This document shows, piece by piece, positions 50,301-62,122 of a DNA stretch of 64,000 nt. The notes below the pieces were generated by a model. That model saw only the letters and a program-made list of their open reading frames with translations, had not been told where the DNA came from and did not search any database. Both the position numbers and the translations under genes were made by a program. Positions within the stretch are counted from its first letter, which is position 1, and every line of letters begins with the position of its first letter. The DNA is from Endocalyx cinctus (taxonomy: Eukaryota > Ascomycota > Sordariomycetes > Amphisphaeriales > Apiosporaceae), in contig BCKC01000003.1 in NCBI GenBank assembly GCA_001600455.1, forward strand, positions 2,366,168-2,430,167. Reading direction: 5' to 3'.

Positions 50301-50835
50301 ATACTTTATATTTCTCTCCTCCTACTTATATCGATCACCTTTTTGGGAAAAAAAAGAAACAAGTAAAAGGAAGAATCTCAAGAAGGCTTAGGCATTTGAA
50401 AAAAAAAAAAATTACTAAGGTCAGACCTTCAGTTAATTTACTTACGTAGTAGCTGCCTCCCTGAATCCATCCATTCCTCCTTCGAATCTTTTTCGTACGC
50501 CGATCAGAACCGACGCGGAGGCCTCGAGCCTAATTTAATTACGATAACGACGATACGTCAACTTCTCCCTTTTTTTTTGCTACTTCAAATTCAAGATATT
50601 TACGAAAGGAGACGGTTTCATATCAAACATTGAGAAGTGCTATTGAGCACCGACCCTCTCTTTTCTTTTCTTTCCTTTCTTTTTTTAAATTCCTTTTCCC
50701 CCCTTTTAAACACCCCAGTTTCATCTCGCACCTCTCTATATCCCTCTCGTATATTCCTATACGTGAGAGACTTCGAGACATCTATCGGGTACGGTTGCGT
50801 AAAGGGAAATACGTAGCATCCCATCGTATTGAGCT
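47377..50835. other. divergent spacer between nst1 and rho2
   Basis: About 3.5 kb without a supportable gene. It contains a patch of TACCTA/TAGGTA words (about 48110-48560), poly(T) near 48653-48671, and, before rho2, a pyrimidine-rich leader (about 50560-50770) typical of highly expressed fungal promoters. Confidence 0.55.
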
Positions 50836-52014
50836 ATGGCGAGTTCAAATGCGCAGAATGTCATTCGCAGGTATGTATTGGTACTTTCGCTCTTGGATGA
50901 TGATATGTCGATCTTCAATCTACCGGCTGGCGGGGCTCGTTATTGGACGAATTTGGACTACCACCATACAACGTCATTGATTTCTTGAGTTACTCTCGTG
51001 ATCATTGCTGGGACAACACGTTTTAATGACGCCTTTCAAGCCTACGTATAATCCGGAGATATCCCTGACAGACTCTCTTGAATACGCCTTCCCACGCACC
51101 GAGTTAAGACGATAAGACTAACTTGCCAATCTAGAAAGCTCGTCATTATCGGTGACGGAGCCTGCGGGAAGACCTCTTTACTGAGTGTCTTCACATTGGG
51201 ATATTTCCCGACTGTAAGCCACCCTTCTCAATTGGCATTTTTGGCGCATCTTCCTTTGCTGACAGCTTTCCTCTTTATAGCACTACGTAAGCAATCTACT
51301 GCGCTTGGCATCCACCTTACCAACTTTCGCCCTCGCTCCTATTACTACCATAGATCTTGAATATGTCGACGTTTATGAAAAGTGCCATGTCAACTAACTC
51401 GGCGCAACCGCTCGTGTAGATCCCGACCGTGTTCGAAAACTACGTTACAGATTGCAGAGTAGACGGCAAATCGGTACAATTAGCGTTGTGGGATACGGCA
51501 GGTCAAGAAGACTACGAACGTTTGCGTCCTCTCGCGTACTCGAAAGCGCATGTCCTCCTCATCGGATTCTCGATTGACTCTCCAGATTCTCTTGACAATG
51601 TCAAGCACAAGGTTCGATAACCCACTCGTCCGACGGCCTCGGGAAGATGAAATCATGGATAAGAGTGGGAAATGATAAACAAAATAAGAACAGAAGAAGC
51701 TAACGTAATGCGCAACAAAACAGTGGGTAGAAGAAGCGACCGAACGCTGCCCCGGAGTGCCCATCATCCTGGTAGGCCTGAAGAAGGACTTGCGGGACGA
51801 TCCTGTCGCGATAGAGGAGATGCGCAAGAAAAGTCTGAAGTTTGTAACGGAACGACAAGGGGACACCGCCGCCCAGGAAATCGGCGCTCGCAAATACCTA
51901 GAGTGTTCGAGTTTGAGCGGCGAAGGCGTTGACGACGTATTTGAAGCCGCCACGCGTGCGGCCCTCCTCACATTTGAGAAGGGAGAAGGTAGTGGCTGCT
52001 GCGTCATATTATGA
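50836..52014 (+). CDS. rho2: Rho-family small GTPase, Rho2 type
   Basis: Exons 50836-50870, 51135-51213, 51281-51286 (6 nt), 51420-51611 and 51724-52014 give 200 residues. P-loop GDGACGKT is at 18-25, switch [10 protein letters not shown] at 40-48, switch [15 protein letters not shown] from 65, the base-binding element is LKKD, and ECSS replaces the usual SA-motif. The Rho insert helix ([13 protein letters not shown]) is present. The C-terminus GCCVIL is a CAAX box ending in Leu, predicting geranylgeranylation, with a neighbouring Cys that could be palmitoylated. The sequence TLGYFPTHYIPTVF and the CAAX box fit Rho2 rather than Rho1. In other fungi Rho2 acts at the plasma membrane in polarity and cell-wall alpha-glucan synthesis. 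The 6-nt exon encodes His-Tyr of switch I. Confidence 0.9.
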
Positions 52015-53628
52015 TTGCTAACGCGATCCTTCATTGAGGGTAGTCCGTGCGGTCATTCGCGTCGGGTAAACCACGTGGGGACACGGATCTCAGGATGTAG
52101 CGGGTTAGATGGGGAGGGGGATATCGACACATCGAAGACCTGGTAAAGCAGGCACATAATATTTGGATCGAGAAATCACTCCTTACATACACGTCGGCGG
52201 TGGGAATTTGCGTTTCTCAGCATGCTAAATGTGCTGGGAATAACAAGGGTGCTTGTATGAGCCAACTTACCGGACAAAAGTATGGATAAGAAGAAGTTCT
52301 CGACAGATGACACCATAATATGTCGTCTTGACGATCTACTCTACCGACCCTATTTCTTCACAGATTGGAAGGATGAATGAAAAAAAAAAAGGGGAACACG
52401 GTTGGATATATAATAATAATTCGGTGGAGTGTAGGGGGTAAACCGAAAAAAGGGGGCAGGTGGAGGCGCACGGCTATGAAAAAGCAACACCAAAAGCAAT
52501 AAAGAGGAAAGGAAAGAAAAAGCCTCTTATATCTTCTTGGTCGATTTTTGTCAATCTAAAACCTACCTAACCTAACCTAAACCTAGGTATACCTTACACT
52601 ATCTACCTATCTATCACATTTGGCTGCGTCTCTTTGTCTTTCTCTTTCTTCTCTCTTTCTTGGGTCACTTGACATTTTCGATCGAAGCGGGGGGAGTATG
52701 TGGACGAATATTGAAATTGAAAGAAGGGGCAGGGGAACAAAATTTGGACACATTTCTTCACGTTACGACGTATAGTGGACATATGGATCTGGGAAGTAAT
52801 GTGGATGTCGGATATGCTGGTAATGATAGATTATGATGTCATTTAAGAGATGGTTGGCTATGAAGAGTTTGATTTTACAGATGTTTCTCTATTTCCTACG
52901 ATTTTTGGTTTTGTTCTGCTCTCCCCCTCTCTCTCTGTGTGTGTAATCTGGGTTTATTCCCCTTGTCTCTCGCTTTCGGGTTTTACTAAGGACAAAATGT
53001 AGAAAGTCTGAATATATTGAGGAGCTTGCACGTATGTATGTACGTAAATTGCAAGTCTCCCGAGGCCTTTTTCCTTGGTTTTACAAGTTTTATTTCTTGA
53101 AGAACGAAACGCAATATGGAAACGTCGATATCAGGTGCACGCACGCACGCTACCGAGGTAGGAAACTAGAGGCCGGTTTCGTAAAGATCAGTATAGCGTC
53201 CTTAACAATAAATATACATACAAACTTCTGTATCTAATGCACCCAGCAATCTATTCATCTTGTCACAAATATCTTACTATATGTCTATCCGAGAAAAATA
53301 CGCCAAAGCGACAGGCAAGTAGGTTAATCGTGATACATATTTAAAATTACAGGCAACTCATGCTCTTCTCTTATCCGCTGGATGTTAATGGCCTTATTCC
53401 GCCTTGTTTGGTTTTTATTGTTGTTTACCATCCACCAATATATCAAAAGAGTAACACGACAAATGTTTCCTTTCCCTAGATAGTCGAAGAAACCAGCAAA
53501 TTTAATGTTTGGTAGGGGCAATCGTCGCTTTTTGAAGAAAAAAAAAAGAGAGCACAAGCATTTATTAGTACAGAGAAAGTTCCATATTAGACATAGAAGA
53601 CTCCCGTCATTTTGAGCTATTTATCTTC
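52015..53628. other. intergenic spacer
   Basis: A convergent spacer. No gene seen. It contains CCTAACCTAACCTAAACC near 52568-52585, a TG microsatellite near 52937-52945, and a CCACGTGG palindrome at 52070-52077. Confidence 0.5.
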
Positions 53629-54462
53629 CTATCTTGTCCATTCATGGTTCCAGGCTATACGGGCCGGCGTCTCGGTCTGGTTTCGTGCGTAATCCATCGG
53701 CATGGCGCCGTGACCATATACACCATGTTTCTCCATCGCCACTCTGTAAAGGTATCCCTCGTCTCGGAAGCCTGGGCCGCTTGTACGGCGCAGCTCCTCG
53801 CAGGCATAGTGCATAGATTGGTACATTCTAAGAGGAGAGAGGCAAAACATTAGTATTTTGATAACATAATCGGTGCTGGGTGTCTCCATGGCAAATATAT
53901 ATTATATATAACTTGACAAATTTGAAGAAGACTCTTTTTTTCCTCACCTTTCTAACTCGGCATTTCTGCGCTCGCGCTCCTTACGCTGGTACAGAAGCCA
54001 GGCGCGATGGATGGTCCAATGACGAAGCGCGCGGTTACGACCGAATCTCAAAGGAGGGCCAACCTTGCCAGGCATAGAAATGATCAGGTTGCTGATCCGG
54101 GGGTCAGGTTCATCGCCTTTGCCCTTTTTTCTGCCCATACCGGGACCTTGCTGAGCGAAAGGATTAGGGGCTTTCTTTGCGCCGGGTTTCTTCGCCATGG
54201 CCGCGGCATTCTTCTTCTTCCTCGGCTTCATCGGGCCACCGCTCTTCGAGTTTTGAGTAACGGTCGTGTGGATCGATCGAGAAGCCGAGGAGAGCGACGG
54301 TACGAAATTAGAAGACGACGGTAGTGACGACGTCACGGCAGGCGTCGAGGTGCGGGCAGGAGGTGTCGACGAAAGCAGAGAACGGGCCGCGGTCCCGGAT
54401 CCGGGTGCTTGACGGATAGAAAGCCTGGAGAATAAGGCGGTGAAAGATCGCGTGGCAGACAT
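53629..54462 (-). CDS. mrpl28: mitochondrial large-subunit ribosomal protein mL40 (MRPL28 type)
   Basis: Two exons (54462-53948 and 53827-53629) give 237 residues. The first about 65 residues are Ser/Ala/Arg-rich with few acidic residues, a typical mitochondrial targeting sequence, and IHTTVTQ marks its likely end. A basic stretch follows (MKPRKKK, KKPGAKK). The conserved core contains DPRISNLI, MPGKVGPPLRFGRNRALRHW, then MYQSMHYACEEL, RDEGYLYRVAMEKHGVYGH and PARIAWNHEWTR at the end. The AG + A split codon joins the exons in phase. The start was set at the first ATG that gives a clean presequence. Confidence 0.9.
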
Positions 54463-54668
54463 TTTGGGCGAGGGCAATTTTCGTAACCAGTGAATAGACT
54501 CTTAATTCGAGAGGAGAAGGATTTTGACAGAACCGCACTCGCTTAGTGGTCGGTTTAGGCGAGCTATGGGGATAACTTTCTAACGAATAGTATCTCTACC
54601 GATTCTCCGGGGGACGGTTCTGAATTATTTGCTTCTTTCTGATCCTCTTTATTCGTAAGTAGCTGAGT

Positions 54669-56512
54669 CTACTTTTCCTCGGAGGCGACGACAATCGAAC
54701 TTGAACCGGCCTCTTCAAGTTCCCGAGACTCCCAGCTGGCCCACAACTCAATTGACACAGCCTCGGGAGGAATGGCCACAAATTTCGCAGCAGGCTCTAA
54801 TAAGGACCGTAGAATCTGTTTCGAAAGAGAAGGCTTCAGATCTATGTGGGCGGTTTTGCCTTCGTGGAGAATTGGTCCCTTAGAAAAAGAAGAATAAGTT
54901 AGCAGATGGTCGAGTCTAAAGTAGTGGATAGAATAATTTTTTGCTGGGTTGATTGACAGTTCAGCCGCCAAGACGAACAGGGCAGCTGCAGGGATAGCTG
55001 TAGTGTTATCCGCCTAAGACGGATAAATGAATATACGTAATTATTCATTTACGCATTCTACAGCTATCCAGCAGTCTAAATGTCTTCATTGTCGTCGGGC
55101 TTTCAAGCGAAAAAGAAACACACAAAGAAAAAAAGAAAAGAAAAGAAAAGTTTACATACCGTCCCAATAGGTCGTTTCCCTTCATTTACTTTATAGAAAA
55201 TCACATTGTCTTCTTCTTCTCTCAGCCCATCTTGGATAAGTTCTTTTGCCTCATCCGCCAGTTTCGATGTAAGATACCACTCAGCCCACCAATTAATGCC
55301 TCTGCCCGTCATGTAGGTTAAGAGATCGTCAGAAGGCTTCCATAAGCAATTGATATACCATATATTCTGAACCAAGTTATACATCAACCATGATATCTCA
55401 CCTAACCGAGACTTGGATGTGCTGAATTGATTTCGAAGAAAAGCTGGAAGCTGAGATGCATTCTCTCCGTACTTGATCTTCCAGATCCTTGCTAAGGCAA
55501 CCATATCCCGAATTGCGAATGCGTGAGCCCGTTTTGGATTGGTAGCCCACCTGTCCCGATACACTCGCATAGCGTCAATCATCGTCTTTCGTTCTCTAGT
55601 ATTAAACGCAAGGGAGGCGATGATCATATTAAGGAAAGCAGGTAGAGCTTCTTTATAAAATCGGCAATAGCTCACTCTGTAATCGAATGGCACGATGCCC
55701 TCGAATCTGAGTCGAATCAGTCGGGCTGCAAGTTCGTATTCTTCACCGGCAAATAACGGCACTGGCTCTGTGCCCAGGCGTCCCAGGGCACCGTTACTCG
55801 GGGTATCGATAACTCTGAAAATAGGGGTGCCAGGATCGTAATACTTGTCGACTTTCCACTCCTTACTGCCCGGTACTGCAAAAATAGCCTTGATTATGCC
55901 GTGATTTGTCCGATACTTGTATCCTGGCAATTCAAGCACCTCTTGTCTTCCCCTAGCAGATGCCTTGAAGACGTCTAGTTTTGACATGTAATCTTCAACT
56001 GCAAGGAGAGCTTCGTCAATTGCCTTTTCTTCGGCCGTCACCTCTGGGTCGGATGGATTGTTCTTTCTCGGACGACCCCTGCCACGCTTCTGAGGACAAT
56101 TAGGTGATTGAGATTTCAGTCGGCTTTCCAATTCTCTTTTGGCCGCTAGCAGGGCGCTTTTGACGAAGTTCAGTGCACCTTCGTCTCGCTGGATCCGTGT
56201 ATCCACGATGAGCTGGTATCGCTCACGCTCGGTACCTCGAAGAGGCTGGAATGAGTCAATCATTCCATTTAGTGACAGATATCGTTCCCAAGTCTGGTCA
56301 GAAACGTCTCCGTACGATCTCCTGTTTCGAAGATAGATGAATTTCAAAGTCCTCTGATCATATAACCTAAGAGGACGGCTGGGTTCGGAATTCTGAACTT
56401 GCAATACCGCGGTTGATTCGATTGGCGTGTATGGTTTTATGTGCACGGGGTTTTGATGTTCGAAGAGGATATTCTTAAAAAATGATTCTAACTCTGGTCG
56501 CTGTCCCGCCAT
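54669..56512 (-). CDS. AT-hook protein of unknown family
   Basis: Two exons (56512-55160 and 55013-54669) give 565 residues; the junction is phase 0 at IGT|ADN. A canonical AT-hook (RGRGRPRKNN) starts at residue 143, after a helical N-terminal region. The rest contains a globular-looking segment with many aromatic residues (ELPGYKYRTNHGIIKAIF, FRVIDTPSNGALG, FDYRVSYCRFYKEALPAF, WYINCLWKPSDDLL) and a C-terminal domain (AIPAAALFVLAAELSINPA) ending in acidic residues. AT-hooks bind the minor groove of AT-rich DNA, so a nuclear chromatin role is likely, but no other domain is recognised. GC content is only moderate, lower than the neighbours. It lies 206 nt upstream of the mL40 start on the same strand. 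Confidence 0.8.
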
Positions 56513-58459
56513 CTCGAATTCCTAATGTTCCTGATGAATAGCTTAATGTATGAAGCAAGTATACCAAGGAGGGAGGAGGGAGTCGATGAATACCAGGAGA
56601 ATAGCAATGAAATCAAGAGATGTGCTTGGCTGAATTAGAAGAAAGTGATATTGGGGGAGTGAATCGATGAATTGGTTCTGTATCGAAGCAATATAATGTT
56701 TATCAATACAGTACTAGTAATGGGCTCTCCAATTATCAGAAATTATCAATAATTCAAGAACTGTAGGTGGAATTTCCAAGCCAAGTTAGATTGAGAAAAT
56801 GTGGTGAGGAATAGATTGGGGGAGAGGAGGTGGATGTTAAGTATTAGTATTAGAGACTAGGAGTATGGCCAGAAAGGTAATCGCCCTTGCGATTCACTGA
56901 TGTTGCTCTAAATTATAGAATAGTTAATGATTGTGAAGCTATTGGCAAGTTTGAATGGAAGCCAATTGACAAATCGGCACATCAAGTTTCGAAGTGAGGA
57001 AAGGGTAGTGGGAATGGAGAATGGAGAATGGAGAATGGAGAATAAGAAGTGAGGATGTATACAGGTATATACTGTACCTATCGTTAACTCTATAATTGTA
57101 GACCGGCACGTAACGTACTAGGCAACTACTAACATGAGAAAGTTAATTAGAAGTATTCTTTGAGGGCAGTTCATTTTTACACTCGAACTAAGAAAAATCC
57201 TGCACCTCTATTAACAGTACCTATCCATCAGTGATCAGTTAGTAAGTACACTTAATCAATGTACCTGTATACCAATCTCCAGGGCTGGTTTTTAATTCGG
57301 GATGATCAAGTTGAAAAAAAAGGAAGTTTCATTCCCTCTCCTGTCCTTCACGTGTATAGTACATAGGCAGTTTCTAAGGTTGCTACTTGAATGGATATCA
57401 GGACTATTACTATGCAAAAGAACATAATTTCTGTGACCCGGCATACTCAGTCGACATTACATAAATCTCCATGTTCATGTAATATAATTATATGAACCAG
57501 TGATGACGATGGTTTTATAGACTCGGACCTTGAAAAAATAAAAAAAAAAAAAAAAAAAAAAACCAAAGAGGTTCTGTTCCAGTGTAACACTAGTCAGGAT
57601 CGCAGTAATTCTTCCTTCAGTTCGCGATAGTTTCCACGCGATGGCTGGTTGCTTTCTGTCATCAACAGACTATGTACTTTCACACACATCTCATCGTGAT
57701 GTTTGTTTATATTATGTGGATACAGCCTGTTGAGAATTGAAGCAGGCGCGTACCTTCCTTTGGGAGCCCCTTCTGGAGTTCACCGGTTGAGGGCTAGTTT
57801 GTTGAGGAGTATGTGACTTCTATACTACACCAAAACCTCACCGCCGCATGGATTAGTGTTACAACTTTACTACAGTGAAGATTATATATTTCTGGTAAGA
57901 TGTCAAAATCTCGACTGAGATATTTCAAGAGGTATGGATATTGTGGTGGAATATTCCACTAGACGAAGTTGATAGGAGAAGCCCTCTAAAAAGCTTGATT
58001 GGTTAGTGGCTTGCCTAGTGCATGGAGTACACTGGAGTACACTAACGGGCGTACGAACGTGCCCCTGTCAGCCCTGTTTCCCTGCTAATTCATTAGGTTA
58101 GCCTCTATAAGTTGGATGTACTGCCCAGTCCTATTATAGCACCACAACTCTGCCTTACAAAAGGTATGAACAAGTATATGATAATAATTTACCTAGAGTT
58201 TCTGTTATTTAATGACTTAAAGGTGTCTAGAGCATACCTAGGTACAATGGATACCTAGGTGCCTAGATAGCAGCCCTAGGTAGTATTTTATGATCACGTG
58301 ACTATATAATCCTCTAATGGATGGATGAAACCCACTTTAATTTTACATCATCATTTTATCCACTATAACACTCTGATCGGACGTCATCTGTTGAAAGCGA
58401 AAGTGTAGGACAGAAGGTTAGACAAAGTCTACCAGTAAACAAACAATTCAGAAAGAGAA
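56513..58459. other. divergent AT-rich spacer
   Basis: No gene seen. It contains a 7-bp tandem repeat (aatggag, about five units, 57011-57045), a poly(A) run near 57541-57562, TACCTA-type words, short direct repeats of ggagtacact near 58025-58040 and a TCACGTGA palindrome at 58294-58301. Confidence 0.55.
58294..58301. promoter_or_regulatory. TCACGTGA palindrome (E-box-like)
   Basis: Perfect TCACGTGA palindrome about 160 nt before the start of the TRAPPC12-like gene. The CACGTG core is the class of site read by bHLH proteins with a His-Glu-Arg triad, such as the one at 12525 or Cbf1. Function is inferred. Confidence 0.3.
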
Positions 58460-60191
58460 ATGGAACCATCGCAACAGTCGGGGGTTTCTAAAGGTCACTC
58501 AAGGACTAAATCAGGTGCAAGAAGTAAGTGAAAACATTATTATTCTACTGAATACAGTGATTGGAAAGAACCTATCCACTTCTGATTCAAATCTACATGC
58601 TGCTTTTCCATCTTGTTAAGCGGGAAGTATAATTGTGTCCCGAAATATGTCAAGTAACCGTTAATTAAACAGTTCCACATGTTCAAGACACACTAATTCA
58701 AAGGTTTCTTTGCAATGCTCATTTATATGTAGTAGTGAGAAATGCATTTTACTAACTTTCTACCTCGATTTTCAGCTTCTAGGCCTAGATCGTCTACGAA
58801 GGGACCCTTGGACGCTGATGAGTAAGCTAGGATTTTTATCCTATTCAATTACCTTCTTGAACTGATTATGAATGTGATACTCTAGAGCTCCCCTGACATC
58901 ACCCTTATCTCCTCAGAATAATCGTCTGAGCACTTCGAGTCAGCAGCAGCATGCAACCCCCAGAACAAGTCTCACTCAATCACGCTCACCTGTAAGGACG
59001 AGCATGGCCTCCGCTATGTCATCATCTGCGACACCTAGTTCTTCAGTGAAGTCGTCTAAGGACTTCTCTTTCCTCTTGCGACCCGAGATATATCACCAGC
59101 TATCTCCACTCACTATCCCTGCTACCTTTCGGAACTCGGCTCGGCAGCCGGCACCGGAGATGCCCATATCTGAGATGATAACGAAGGGTCACTTCCGCGC
59201 AGCCGCCATCGCTTCGGTGCAGGCCCTGACTAGCAGCCCCGTATCTGCCACCCAAGCGGCCGCCCACCCGCCCGCGCAACCGACGGACCACGCGCGCATC
59301 TTTGAGCTGTTGTACGCGAGACTCGCCTGTCTCTGCCTCATCGACTCGGTGCCGCTGGCCGCCCAGGAAGCCAAAGCGCTCGAAGACCTTAACTCGGCCT
59401 TCTACCTCGACGACCTGACGGGCGCCCCCCTGTGCCCCTGGCCCTTGCGCATCCTCGCCGTCCGCCTCCAGACGATCGGCTTCGGCGACCCCCGTCGCGC
59501 CGTCATGAGCTACTACGACCTCGCGCGCGAGGCCCGCCTCGAGGTCGCCAAAGCCAGGCGCGAACACGACCACTCGGCCGCCGAGCTCTGGAAGCGCAGG
59601 CTCGCCGACTTGGGCATCAAAGTCGCGGGCGCCCTCATCGAGATGGACGACCTCGCCGGCGCCGCCGAGCACCTCGCTACCCTCGTATCCAAGAACGCGG
59701 ACGACAACACCGACGACGGCAGGCTGGCAATGAGCCGCGCGCTGCTGTGGCTGCACCTCGGCGACTTGGACGCGGCGCGCCGGAGCGTGCGGGAAGATAG
59801 CCGGGCGACCGACACCACGGAACGGGTGGTCTTCGCCTTGGCCGACATGGCGGATGGCGAGTACGAAGCGGCGCTCCAGAAGTGGCGAGACCTACATCGG
59901 GACCTGATCGCCAACGGGATCCATGATGAGATGGTCGGCGTTAATTTGGCGGTGTGCTTACTGTACACGGGCCGCATGGAAGAAGGACGAGCGATTCTGG
60001 AAGGTATGGTCGATGGACAAGACCAGCCCTCTTCTTTCGCCTCCCATACCCTCCTGTTCAACCTTACGACCATGTACGAACTCTGCACGGACAGAGCCAA
60101 AAACTTAAAGTCTAAGCTAGCGGAGCGCGTAGCGGCGCAGGAACCGAGCGCATTCGGCTGGGAGAAGACGAATGCTGATTTTAAACTCTAG
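58460..60191 (+). CDS. TRAPPC12-like TPR protein
   Basis: Three exons (58460-58523, 58776-58821, 58886-60191) give 471 residues. The first about 110 residues are Ser/Thr/Gln-rich and disordered. The conserved part starts at DFSFLLRPEIYHQLSPLTIP and continues as paired helices typical of TPR repeats (GHFRAAAIASVQAL, LYARLACLCLIDSVP, ALLWLHLGDLDAARR, VVFALADMADGEYEAALQKW, NLAVCLLYTGRMEEGRAILEGM), ending FNLTTMYELCTDRA and the terminal FGWEKTNADFKL. This end matches the TRAPPC12/TTC15 family, a subunit of TRAPPIII-type tethering complexes in ER-Golgi traffic and autophagy. Intron 1 is 252 nt, long for this genome. The central part is very GC-rich, giving long shadow frames. Confidence 0.85.
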
Positions 60192-60589
60192 GTGTGAGTG
60201 TTGAAGTTGATTGATTAATGTTATGTGTGCGAAGCACACATCTGCTAAGTATTATATACCCGGGCTGCGCTGCTGGCAGCTGACACTAGGATAGTCGTTA
60301 AGGTAGGTATGCGTTTTTTTTAGAAAAGGGTGGCTAAGGTCAAACTTATTGGTTAATGAAGTTATGAACTGACATTATTACGCTATGGATAAAAAAGGAG
60401 ATGTGAGGGAACGCACGAACGGGAAACAAGATGAAATTTTGACTGAGGACATTGTTTTTTTCTAGGACTAAGGATATTGTTTTTTTCTTGGACTAGGTTA
60501 ATTAACAATATAAAAGAAATTTTCCTTTTACTTCGGCCTATAAGGCCCCGCCTTCCTGGTGGCCCCTCCTACAGAGGCCCCGGCCTCTG
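60192..60589. other. spacer
   Basis: The 3' region of the TRAPPC12-like gene. A short direct repeat (gga-ttgtttttttct with ctaggacta) lies near 60448-60498. No gene seen. Confidence 0.45.
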
Positions 60590-61190
60590 TCACTTCTTCC
60601 TCAGCCCAGTATCTCCCTGGTCTATTGACATATTTTCCAGTAATAAGTCTAGTTTATCTTCGATACGAGCAACGCGGTCCTCCAGCGTACCCAGACGTCC
60701 CTCAAACGTAACCGTACCCTTTATAGCCTTTTTAATCTCTAATATATAACTCTGAATATTTACAGCCGAGAAATACACACTCGTTTTAATACGTTTTCCC
60801 TAATTAATATAACCCTTTATATCTTGGACGACCTTTGCTATAACTTTACTAATACTCCCCACCCGCTTAACCAGGTCCTCATAAACCTCCTCCAAAAACA
60901 GCGTAAGATTTTCTGCCTCCTCCTCTAGGAGAGGAGGTCGGCTGGGTTTTAATATACCCCGAGGGTAAGAACCTGATCGTCTTCCCTCAAAGACGTGTTA
61001 GAGGAAGGCCGCTTCCATATCCTTGATATTATCTATAAATAGTTCAAGTTTATAGTTTCCTCGAACTTAAATAGTGATAATTTCCTCGTGTATATATTAA
61101 ATCAAGTTGCTAAAAGGGAAAAATCTAAAGCTTTCCGAGGATTTTCGAAATCCTTTAAAACTGGACTGAAACTAGGTTTTTCTTTAATTC
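60590..61190 (-). pseudogene. stop-riddled coiled-coil ORF, probable transposon-derived relic
   Basis: Reading the minus strand in one frame from about 61170 to the TGA at 60590-60592 gives a continuous protein-like sequence broken by TAA at 61097-61099, 61067-61069 and 60998-61000 and TAG at 60800-60802. Intact pieces include KLELFIDNIKDMEAAF, SRPPLLEEEAENLTLFLEEV, and a final 60-residue part ending in a coiled coil (GRLGTLEDRVARIEDKLDLL). All interrupting stops are TAA or TAG, consistent with C-to-T changes as made by repeat-induced point mutation. The origin is inferred: a gag-like or transposon accessory ORF is likely, but no reverse transcriptase is seen. The GC-rich tail downstream (60550-60600) could be its 3' end. 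Confidence 0.6.
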
Positions 61191-61690
61191 TCTAAGTCCC
61201 TCTTTCTCCTGATATTATAGCTGACCAGAGTTGGATTACTGATCTGTTCTCATTCGTTCGGACTCCATAGGCCCTTCCAGCTTCACCTGTACGGCGTTCT
61301 CGCGATCTACTTAGCTCCTATTCTGATTTTCTCTCGCTTCGAGATAAAGATAGGACCAGAAGAGTGATATCATCAGCGTCACTAGTGGTAGTCGAAGGGC
61401 TTGGATAATCTGGTGTGAAACTTGGAGCTTATGTGAGCAGCAAAACTTGAATCTAATTAAGATTTCGTTCGTGGGGGCTCTAGTTGGCTGTTTGATCTCT
61501 TTCCTTCGCTTTGCTTCTAATATATGTGTCGTGTATGTGTGTTTTCTTCAGGTAAATCATACGGTTAGGGATTGTGGATTTAGTGGCGTGCGCTTGTTGT
61601 ACGCGTGAAACTATTTATCGAGACAGAGTCTATGAAGATGATATGTCAGCTTGATAAACAACGTTATATAACCCTAGAAACAAAAATAAC
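61191..61690. other. spacer
   Basis: No supportable gene. A plus-strand segment near 61271-61350 reads as Ser/Arg-rich protein for about 45 codons but is bounded by stops. Confidence 0.4.
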
Positions 61691-62122
61691 TTACCATAGA
61701 AGCATGTTATTAGATAACTTCGAATCACTCGGTTTCGGGAGTCGCCGAATTTTAGTATAATTAAACCGGCATGAATCTCTTATACGGCAACATGAAGCCT
61801 GTCTTCTTCTTTCTAAGTCATGCATGAATCCTTCCTCTCCGTAAGAGTACGGAAATGAAATGGCTTCCTTGAGGATGGGATTTTCCAAGTCCTTGTCTGG
61901 AAGCCCAACCAGGGGTATACAGGAAAGCCGCGTCATACATCGTGTCCGTTCTCTGCTGAAGTCTCGGATTGGTTGCTGCTGTCTCAGGTGTAGATAGGTT
62001 TTCTTTGTCGCCAGGCGAGCGGTAAGATGAGAGATTTTGATTCTAGTATCTCGAATCCAGACCTCTAGGTTTAGTCCGGTTTTACTTAGGACTGGAGTGA
62101 TCGAAGGGAACTGGCTGTCCAC
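61691..62122 (-). pseudogene. relic related to the acidic-tailed protein at 39.5-40.5 kb
   Basis: This 143-codon frame contains ILKEAISFPYSYGEEG, matching ILREAVSHPFAYGEEG of the gene at 39529-40459 at 11 of 16 positions, most others being conservative. After this motif the similarity drops, suggesting a frameshift or decay, and the parts before it do not match. A GTAAGT donor follows the last codons (ends near 61691), so an exon end is also possible. Either a degraded paralogue or one exon of a diverged gene. Confidence 0.45.

Noticed and set aside
52563..52590. CCTAA repeats resembling telomere sequence
   Set aside because: The unit is CCTAA, not CCCTAA, and only about three copies occur; it fits the general ACCTA-word background.
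59100..59756. 218-codon minus-strand frame
   Set aside because: Shadow of the GC-rich TRAPPC12-like exon.
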